Part shown: in pieces, positions 57,068 to 64,000 of the stretch
How the letters are laid out: each line of letters starts with the position of its first letter
How positions within the stretch are numbered: the stretch's first letter is position 1
NCBI GenBank assembly: GCA_002104945.1
Contig: MCFH01000042.1
Span: forward strand, 62,001-126,000
Direction: 5' to 3'
Origin: Piromyces finnis
Taxonomy: Eukaryota > Neocallimastigomycota > Neocallimastigomycetes > Neocallimastigales > Neocallimastigaceae
DNA length: 64,000 nucleotides
Program-made: the position numbers and the translations under genes
Notes under the pieces: generated by a model
Told to the model about the DNA's origin: nothing
Seen by the model: only the letters and a program-made list of their open reading frames with translations
Database searches by the model: none

Positions 57068-57954
57068 TTTTATTTTTAATATTAATAATTACAAATAAAT
57101 AATCAATATTTATTTTTTTTTCTATTATTTATATTAAATATAATTATATAATTATAAATATAATAACAACTAATATTTATAAAAATTGTAATTAATATGT
57201 ATATAAAAAAAAAAGAAAGATCATTATTTATATAATTTTATTTCTTATTAATGAATTACATTATAATATTAATCAAATTAATATATTAAAAAATATTATA
57301 GTTTTAATATGAATATAAAAGGAAATGTAGATTTTTATTTTATTAATTTTTAATAAATATATACAAAAAATTGTGTAATAGGAATGACTTTGAAAATTTC
57401 AAATTAAGTAGACATTTTTATATGTCATTATATAAATTTGTTACTTTAAACTTATTTCTATAATTAAAATTAAAATTTAAATATTAATTATTAAATATGC
57501 ATTTTTTTTAATTTATTTTTTTAATTTAAAATAAATCTAAATAATAGGAAAACAAGAATATTTATCTTTTTTTTTATGGGTTATATTAATTAATTTTGTT
57601 TCAAAATATTGTGTTGTTTCATGTTCAAGTGTAAAATTATCATAGAATATGTGTAATTAAAAAACTAATATATATTTTTTGTGTATTTACTTGCTCTATG
57701 AAATAAACCTTAAAAATTAAGTGTATAGGGTCATTTAAAAAACAAAAAATAACAAATATTCATAATAAAATAATAAATTATATTAAGTAGTTTCTTAAAA
57801 TTAAGAAAAAAGATAAATTAATAATTACTTTTTAATAAAGTAACAAAGTTCATATTAACTTATAAAATAGGATTGTGGAATAATAAATATTAATGATATT
57901 AAAGTGTGCGGTTCTCTATAATTTCATTGGATAAATCATGACATATAAAAGCTT

Positions 57955-58090
57955 AATAATCTGATATGAAATATTAAATAAAAACTCTAATTATTAATAA
58001 AATTATTTTATTAATAATTACATAAAATAAGTTAAAATAGTCATGTAATAACGTGACTAAAATCAATTGAGGCGTATATGACTTCACAAG
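57955..58090. repeat. Dispersed repeat, copy A
   Basis: Contains TTAATAATTACATAAAAT followed by TAACGTGACTAAAATC. The same order of motifs occurs in copies B and C. Confidence 0.5.
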
Positions 58091-58794
58091 ATAAAATAAA
58101 TTTAAGTGATAACATAAATTTATTTTATTAATTTTTATAATAAAAATATAAAATTATAATATAATTTTATATTAATAATTTCTTTTACTTATATTTTTAT
58201 TTATAATATTTTATATTTATTTTTTATTATACTATAATAAATATTTTTATACTTTTTATACTAGTTTTATATGAATTGCTAATTATACAAACAAAATACA
58301 GTTTATAATTATTAAAAGATATATAAATGTATTATTATTCCATGTATTTTAATTCCTTGATTCTCATTATTAAGAGTCATATCTAATAATTTAATAAATA
58401 TTTATTTTAATTTAAACTTTAATACATAAAGTTTCCCCCTAAAAAGGAAATAGTAATAACTTTATTGAATAATTGCTTTAAAAATAAAAAATATATTTTA
58501 TTTCATATACTATTTGAAAAGTAAATTTTAAAAGGAATAAATATATAATACTAAGAAATCAAGCACTTTTTTTTTTCGTAGTTTCAGTATAATTTTTTTT
58601 TTTGATGAATTAATCTTTACTTTTTTAATATCTTTATATTTTATAAAATTTAAATTTATTAGAAATAAATTTTAATTCTTTTTATTAAAATAAAATAGTA
58701 ATAAAATTTTCCTTTAATTCAGTTGAAATAATTTTTTAATAAAAATTAATAAAGTTTAAAATATTAACCTTAATCTTAATATTATCAAATTTAC

Positions 58795-58910
58795 TTAAAG
58801 CATATTAAATAGAATTTTAATTATTAATAGAACATATATGTTAATAATTACATAAAATAAATCATCACAAAAACAATGTGACCAAAATCTTGATATATGT
58901 TTCTTTACTG
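58795..58910. repeat. Dispersed repeat, copy B
   Basis: Contains GTTAATAATTACATAAAAT then ACAATGTGACCAAAATC, preceded by a TTTTAATTATTAATAGAA stretch similar to copy A. Confidence 0.5.
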
Positions 58911-59149
58911 TTGTAGTAATTTAATACTAGTTTATTTATGATTTATTATATTAGGTGAATATATTTTTATTATTATAATTAATGCTTCTTTTTAATAATT
59001 ACACTTCTTTAATTAATCATAAAAAAACCTCTTCTAATTATTAATTATTAAACATCAATATTTTTATATTATAAAATTCTATAATATAATTGAATATTAA
59101 TTATATAATGTAATGTATTCATAATACATGAATAATAATTGATATAAAA

Positions 59150-59240
59150 TATAAATTATAAACCTTAATTATTATAAACTGATAAATTTATAATAATTAC
59201 ATAAAATCCATAAATTTATTTACTACAAAAATCTTAAATT
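59150..59240. repeat. Dispersed repeat, copy C
   Basis: Contains TATAATAATTACATAAAATCC then ACAAAAATCTT, the weakest of the three matches. Confidence 0.4.
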
Positions 59241-59651
59241 CACATAAAATGGTATAGTCGTGGCGAATATTTAAATTATGATTATCACGAGAAATTGTAC
59301 ATAAATAAATGTTATTTCTTATTTTATTAATATTTCTATATTTATTTTATATATTATTATTAATTTTATTATATTTATATTATTACTAGTTCTAAATTAA
59401 ATTTTATATTAATTATTCTTAAATTAAATATTTAGTATATATTATGAAAAATATGGATTATTGAAAACAAGTCTTGTATGATAATATTAATAATAAATAA
59501 GTATTTAATCACAAAAACCCTTAAAAAATAAAATTGTATTGAACCAAGTTATATCATTTGGTGGAGATATCGGTTCTTTTAAGGGAGGAGGAGTGATTGT
59601 AGCAGTATTTTAATTATTTTAAATAGTGGTTACTGATTTAAAATAACTTAT

Positions 59652-59680
59652 ATATATATAAAAAAAAATAAAAAAATAAT

Positions 59681-59756
<76 letters not shown>

Positions 59757-59778
59757 TATATATAAAAAAAAATAAAAA

Positions 59779-59844
<66 letters not shown>

Positions 59845-59845
59845 T
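59652..59845. repeat. Duplicated AT/A-run/(AAT)n block
   Basis: The sequence ATATATATAAAAAAAAATAAAAAAAT followed by an AAT array appears twice in tandem (about 59650-59755 and 59755-59845). Confidence 0.8.
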
Positions 59846-60079
59846 ATTAACCAGCTAGTTTTACGGTACTCGAGAGTTATCACACAAAATTTTATATATT
59901 GGTTTTTATATTTTTATTATTAAGTCTATATATATTAAAATAAAATTTTTCGTTACATTTATATCATACATATAACAAATACATTACATTATTATGTTAC
60001 ATTAATCTATTACATTATTCAAATACATATTATTACATTATGATTTATAATGTATTACATGATTTTGTATTATGTTAAC

Positions 60080-60109
60080 AATAATAATAATAATAATAAT
60101 AATAATAAT
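60080..60109. repeat. (AAT)n array at the copia insertion site
   Basis: Ten AAT units end exactly where the LTR begins, so the element entered a microsatellite. Confidence 0.8.
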
Positions 60110-60380
60110 TGTGAAATAAATTTAATTAATAAATAATTTTATTAATAAGGTTAACAAAGAGAAAAAATTACATTGTAAATATTACAGTTATATAATGAGA
60201 TGTAAGGTCATGTGACCATAGAAAATAAAATAAAATAAATAAAAAATAACTATCTCTACAACACGTAGACATTACATTTACAACACTTTAAATACATGTT
60301 TATGTTTTTATAAATTAGTCACGTGTGTTTATAAATATATGATATAAATAAATAAAATTATGTGTCCATAAATGTTCACA
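60110..60380 (-). mobile_element. 3' LTR of a Ty1/copia retrotransposon
   Basis: 271 bp bounded by the inverted termini TGTGAA and TTCACA. Read on the minus strand it lies directly after the polypurine tract (TTTGAGGGGGAG, 60391-60381) and the pol stop codon. The matching 5' LTR must lie beyond the window end. A diverged relative is at 17085-17253. Confidence 0.9.
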
Positions 60381-60391
60381 CTCCCCCTCAA
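60381..60391 (-). other. Polypurine tract of the copia element
   Basis: TGAGGGGGAG on the minus strand lies between the pol stop (60395-60393) and the LTR start. It is the plus-strand priming site of LTR retrotransposons. Confidence 0.8.
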
Positions 60392-60392
60392 A

Positions 60393-62735
60393 TTAGATTT
60401 TCTTTAAGAATATCTTATTTGTATATTCTAACATTCTTGGACCAGGTAGATCTTTGGTTAAAGGGTCAGCTAGCATTTCTTTAGTGTTTATATATTCTAT
60501 TTTTATATTGTTCTTTTCTATGTTGTCTATAATGAAATGGTAGTGTATATTTATGTGTTTTAACTTTGTGTTTATTTCACCGTTTTCTATTATTTTCTTG
60601 CTTGCCTTGTTGTCGGTGAATAAAGTTATATTTTTGTTGTAATTAAAAATTTCATCTACCATATTTTTGATCCATAAGATTTTCTTCGTATTCATTGACG
60701 TACTGATGTACTCAGCCTCAGCAGTAGACGTAGCCACACATGTTTGTTTCTTTGACAACCAGCATATTGGACTGTTTCCCATTAAGATTATCCCTCCAGA
60801 GGTAGATTTAAAGTCTTCTGCGCCTCCGTAGTCCGAATCAGTGTATCCTTGGATTTTCCCTTCACCACTGTATTCGATTTTGTAATGCTTTGTAGTGGAT
60901 AAGTATCTGAAAATGTTTACAATTGTATTCCAGTCAGATACTGTTGGGTTTTCGGATTTTCTTGCAGCTTTATTAACAGCGAAAGCAATATCCGGTCTAG
61001 TACTTTTTGATAAGTATATTAATGCACCTATTGCACTTTTATATTTGATTCTATCAAAAGGATTATTATTTGAGGTGCTCTTATCAATTGTTGTACATGG
61101 CGTATTTCTTCTACGTACGTTTTCTATATGAAATCTTTGTAATACATTATTAATGTAATTCTCTTGAGAAATAATGTATTTGAAACCTTTCTTCTCAATC
61201 TTTATTCCTAGAATATAATTAATGGGACCGCTATTTGATATTTTAAATTTACTTTTAATTTTGCTTATTACTCTCTCTATTGTATTTGTTTTTCCAACTA
61301 TAACCATGTCGTCTACATATAGACCAATTATACATTTTACGTATTTGTTTTCTTTTAACGTATATATACATGGTTCGGATTTTAATGGTTTAAAGTTATT
61401 ATTTTTCAGGAATTTATCTATTATTTTATTCCATTGTCTTCCTGATTGTTTTAAACCATAAAGAGCCTTATTCAGCTTCCAGTATCCTCCCCCAAAGTTG
61501 CTATCTCCAAGCGGAATAGTGGTGTAAATATCCGTATCTAATGGAGCATTGAGGTAGGCAGCTTTAATATCAAGCTGAAATATATCCCACTTAAATTTTG
61601 CAGCAATAGCAATAATAAATTTTAGACTGTCAATGTTTAAGGTTGGAGAATAGGTTAAGTCAAAATCGATTCCTTGTTTTTGACGGAAACCTCTAGCGAC
61701 AAGTCTAGCTTTAAAACGTACAATTTTATTATTGCTGTCCCTTTTAACAGCAAAAACCCATTTGGTAGATATAATATTTTTGTTTTTTGGGATATTTTTA
61801 ACCAGGGACATAATTTTATTAGAATATAAATTATTCAATTCATCTTGAATGGCTGCTTTCCAATATTTTGAATTCGTACAAGACATTGCTTCTTTGTACG
61901 TAGTGGGAGCATCAGTAAATACGGTAGCTATATATTTGTTCCTGTGCTTCTTAGGAGTACTGGAATTATTTAGAGAGGTAGGACTGCAAGGCCTTTTTCT
62001 TTCAGGATGGGAGGAATCATCAGATTTATCGGCCATGATATCATCCATGATATCATTTTCATCTTCCAAGTTTGGATCAGGATCATCCATAGATTTATTG
62101 TCGTCTGGGATAAAAGAATGAGAGTCATGTGCAATATCAGGAGAATCAGAAATTTTTGAATTTAAATTTATGTTATCATTAATATCCATAGTATCTGAGT
62201 TGGTAGAATTATCCTGTGTAACATTAGAATTTATGCTAGAATTATGACGTGGATTATTTGATTTATCATCCAATAGAATGTTTTCATTTTTATTTTGAAT
62301 TTTTGAGTCAATTTTTGAAAAATTTTTATTAATAAAAATTTTTTCACGATGATCAGAAATTGAATTTTTAGTAGTATTTTCGCCATCAATTTTGGTATTA
62401 GAAATATCTTCAGTGGTGAATTCATCAGTTGAAGAATTATTATAATGATCATGATTTTCAATAATTTTATTTTTGTTTTTGTCAGCAGGAGTTTTACCAG
62501 AACAAACGTTATCGGAACCAGGTGTTTCAGGAAATTGGTATTTATTATTTTTATTGATATTATTTGAAATTTTACAATTTTTCTTTTCGAAATTGCAATT
62601 GTCATTTGCAATTTCTTCTAAAACTTTTAAAATGTCATTTGTAAATTTAATTTTGTCAAATTTCGAATTTGAATTATTATTTTTGTTTTGAGTGTCTTCA
62701 TTCATGTATAAAGAATTTGTTTTGGAATTGTTCAT
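60393..62735 (-). CDS. Copia pol: linker, reverse transcriptase and RNase H
   Basis: 780 open codons; the frame stays open a little further upstream. The first about 270 residues are a Ser/Asn/Asp-rich linker usual between integrase and reverse transcriptase in copia elements. Reverse transcriptase starts at about 275 (TYKEAMSCTNSKYWKAAIQDELNNL) and has STKWVFAVKRD, KARLVARGFRQKQGIDF, QLDIKAAYLNAPLDTDIY, ALYGLKQSGRQWN and the catalytic YVDDM. RNase H has GYTDSDYGGA, TSGGIILMGN, STAEAEYIS and FTDNKAS, then KHINIHYHFI. The domain order integrase - RT - RNase H places it in Ty1/copia. It copies the element's RNA and removes the RNA strand. This part has no internal stop, so the copy is fairly young. 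Confidence 0.93.
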   Translation of the reverse strand: MNNSKTNSLYMNEDTQNKNNNSNSKFDKIKFTNDILKVLEEIANDNCNFEKKNCKISNNINKNNKYQFPETPGSDNVCSGKTPADKNKNKIIENHDHYNNSSTDEFTTEDISNTKIDGENTTKNSISDHREKIFINKNFSKIDSKIQNKNENILLDDKSNNPRHNSSINSNVTQDNSTNSDTMDINDNINLNSKISDSPDIAHDSHSFIPDDNKSMDDPDPNLEDENDIMDDIMADKSDDSSHPERKRPCSPTSLNNSSTPKKHRNKYIATVFTDAPTTYKEAMSCTNSKYWKAAIQDELNNLYSNKIMSLVKNIPKNKNIISTKWVFAVKRDSNNKIVRFKARLVARGFRQKQGIDFDLTYSPTLNIDSLKFIIAIAAKFKWDIFQLDIKAAYLNAPLDTDIYTTIPLGDSNFGGGYWKLNKALYGLKQSGRQWNKIIDKFLKNNNFKPLKSEPCIYTLKENKYVKCIIGLYVDDMVIVGKTNTIERVISKIKSKFKISNSGPINYILGIKIEKKGFKYIISQENYINNVLQRFHIENVRRRNTPCTTIDKSTSNNNPFDRIKYKSAIGALIYLSKSTRPDIAFAVNKAARKSENPTVSDWNTIVNIFRYLSTTKHYKIEYSGEGKIQGYTDSDYGGAEDFKSTSGGIILMGNSPICWLSKKQTCVATSTAEAEYISTSMNTKKILWIKNMVDEIFNYNKNITLFTDNKASKKIIENGEINTKLKHINIHYHFIIDNIEKNNIKIEYINTKEMLADPLTKDLPGPRMLEYTNKIFLKKI

Positions 62736-63479
62736 TAAATTACTTTTTGAGCTTTCCTTAGTTTGAGAAATAATATTGGCCTTTTTGTAACTTTTTTACT
62801 TCTTTCCTTTCAGTTTTTTCGTTATAAGTTAAATTTTTATCAACCAGGTCCTCGTCCATAGTACTTATATTGTCTTCATTTACCATTTTTTCTTCTATTT
62901 CTTCTTCATTTACTTCTTCTATCACTTCTTCTCCACTGTTTTTAAAGTGGAAATCCTTCTTCTTGGAAGTAGTCCTTTCTGTATTATTGTTTTGTTTATT
63001 AATATTTGAATTTGTATCCGTAGTGTTGTTGTTCTTGCTGTCAACAACTTTCTCTTTTACACCTTCCGTGTTATTGTTGTTCTTCGATGAGTCTGAGGAT
63101 ATCATATTGTCGTAATTATTAATATTATATGAATCGTTGAAAGAGAAATACGGATCGTTTATATTTTTCTTTTTATAGGTGTATTGTGCCGGCTTATCTT
63201 CGCAGCATTCTATTTCTCTAGAATAGTGAATTTTAAGTTTATCACCACATATCTCCATGACGATATATGAGTGATGTATTTCACTGAACCCAAGAAATAT
63301 TCCTTCCTTTGAGTTTGGCGCAAATTTCGACTTTTTAAGAGAATAGTCCTTAAAGTAACATATGCATCCAAATACTTTTAGGTATTTTAGATCGGCTTCC
63401 TCGTTGGTAAATACTTCGCCAGGGATTAAATTATTGTTTCCTTGGTGTGGTATTTTGTTGTAAATATAACAAGAATATT
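62736..63479 (-). CDS. Copia pol: integrase C-terminal part, out of frame with both neighbours
   Basis: The frame open from about 63530 to the stop at 62758 carries the integrase C-terminal half: FWSFAVKYSCYIYNKIPHQG, KYLKVFGCICYFKDY (the copia GxxCY block), GIFLGFSEIHHSYIV and an acidic Glu/Asn-rich tail. It is shifted by one base relative to the integrase core (near 63530) and again relative to reverse transcriptase (62760-62800). Both points lie in or beside A/T runs, so decay or read error is likelier than programmed frameshifting. The shifts mean this copy would not make an intact polyprotein as read. Confidence 0.8.
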
Positions 63480-64000
63480 TTACAGCAAAACTCCAAAAGT
63501 CTTCAGATAATTTAGCCCAATATAAAAGTGTTTAGCAGAATTTTGAATAGTTTGGCTTATTCTTTCTGCTTTACCATTTAATTCATGTACGTAAGGGGGT
63601 GAGTTTATCTTAGATATACCGTTTTCCTTACAATACTTTATAACTTTACTACTGTTATATTCTTTTGCACCATCTGTCTTGAATATTTTGACTTTATATT
63701 TGTCAAAAGTGTTATTGACATTCTTTAGGAATCCAATAATGATGTCAGGTGCTTCAGATCTTGACTTGAGAGTGTAAATCCAAAGTTTTCTTGAATATTC
63801 ATCCAGCATAGTCATAAAATATTTCTTATTGTTTACGGATGAATTAAACGGGCCTGAAATATCGGAGTGAATAGTCTCTAGAACTCTTCCGGCTTTAGGT
63901 ACTGTTTTGTTGTGGGGAGACTTCTTCATTTTTGATATTTTGCAGTCTAGGCAAGGCGTTACTTTAATTTTATGTTGATTTAGATATTTCTTCAGATTCT
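63480..64000 (-). CDS. Copia pol: integrase zinc and catalytic core, cut by the window end
   Basis: The frame is open to the window edge. CLDCKISKMKK is the end of the HHCC zinc module. The catalytic core follows: LETIHSDISGPF and MLDEYSRKLWIYTL (first Asp), KTDGAKEYNS (second Asp) and PYVHELNGKAERISQTIQNSA (the Glu), so all of D,D,E are present. It would insert the cDNA into the genome. The frame leaves the expected sequence after about 63530, where a stop soon follows. Gag, protease and 5' LTR lie outside the window. Confidence 0.9.
   Translation of the reverse strand, partial: NLKKYLNQHKIKVTPCLDCKISKMKKSPHNKTVPKAGRVLETIHSDISGPFNSSVNNKKYFMTMLDEYSRKLWIYTLKSRSEAPDIIIGFLKNVNNTFDKYKVKIFKTDGAKEYNSSKVIKYCKENGISKINSPPYVHELNGKAERISQTIQNSAKHFYIGLNYLKTFGVLL

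Larger units (their letters stand above)
57068..60109. other. Xylanase upstream region and repeat-rich DNA
   Basis: 3 kb with no gene. The first few hundred bases carry the xylanase promoter. Further out are three diverged copies of a roughly 100-bp repeat, an AT-array pair, a small GC-richer patch at 59533-59620, and the AAT array into which the copia element is inserted. Confidence 0.5.

Noticed and set aside
62758-63540. Programmed ribosomal frameshifting in copia pol
   Set aside because: Copia elements usually encode pol in one frame here, the two shifts lie inside conserved integrase and at a linker, and no slippery-site plus structure arrangement is evident.

Overview
The window is nuclear DNA of a very AT-rich eukaryote. 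Its features fit an anaerobic gut fungus (Neocallimastigomycota): many short GT-AG introns, long homopolymer and trinucleotide runs, Asn-rich proteins, a secreted GH10 xylanase with a fungal CBM1, and a Cys-rich Gly-Tyr-Tyr repeat surface protein resembling the scaffoldins of fungal cellulosomes. The genus cannot be named from sequence alone. Intron-containing genes were rebuilt by hand from splice sites and frame continuity. The exon sums are multiples of three for every gene except the FHA gene, where one junction does not close.

Layout. 0.5-9 kb: a UBE3B/UBE3C-type HECT ubiquitin ligase (+), an FHA/RG-rich nuclear-type protein (-) and a small unknown protein (+). 9-12 kb: a U-box/vWA/Hint protein (-). 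13-15.5 kb: a membrane leucine-rich-repeat protein (+) with one repeat per exon, followed by a decayed copy of its tail. 15.5-18.5 kb: minisatellite, hairpin and a relic LTR. 18.5-36 kb is a dense housekeeping block: PRMT1-type arginine methyltransferase (-), coiled-coil protein with a 71-Asn tract (-), ARL5 GTPase (-), RRP1/Nop52 ribosome-biogenesis factor (-), ZMAT2/Snu23 spliceosome protein (+) and a base-exchange phosphatidylserine synthase (-). 36-40 kb is non-coding, with a 0.5 kb tetranucleotide repeat. 40-50.5 kb: scaffoldin-like surface protein (+), three-finger C2H2 factor (-) and a long ankyrin-repeat protein (+). 50.5-60 kb: gene-poor AT-rich DNA holding one tRNA-Ala(TGC) and the GH10-CBM1 xylanase (-). 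60.1-64 kb: the 3' LTR and most of the pol region of a Ty1/copia retrotransposon (-), cut by the window edge.

The genes do not form one pathway. The items most relevant to this organism's biology are the xylanase (plant cell-wall attack), the scaffoldin-like surface protein (possible cellulosome anchoring) and the LRR surface protein. The most unusual structures are the exon-per-repeat LRR gene with near-duplicate introns, the U-box/vWA/Hint fusion, and an animal/plant-type phosphatidylserine synthase in a fungus.
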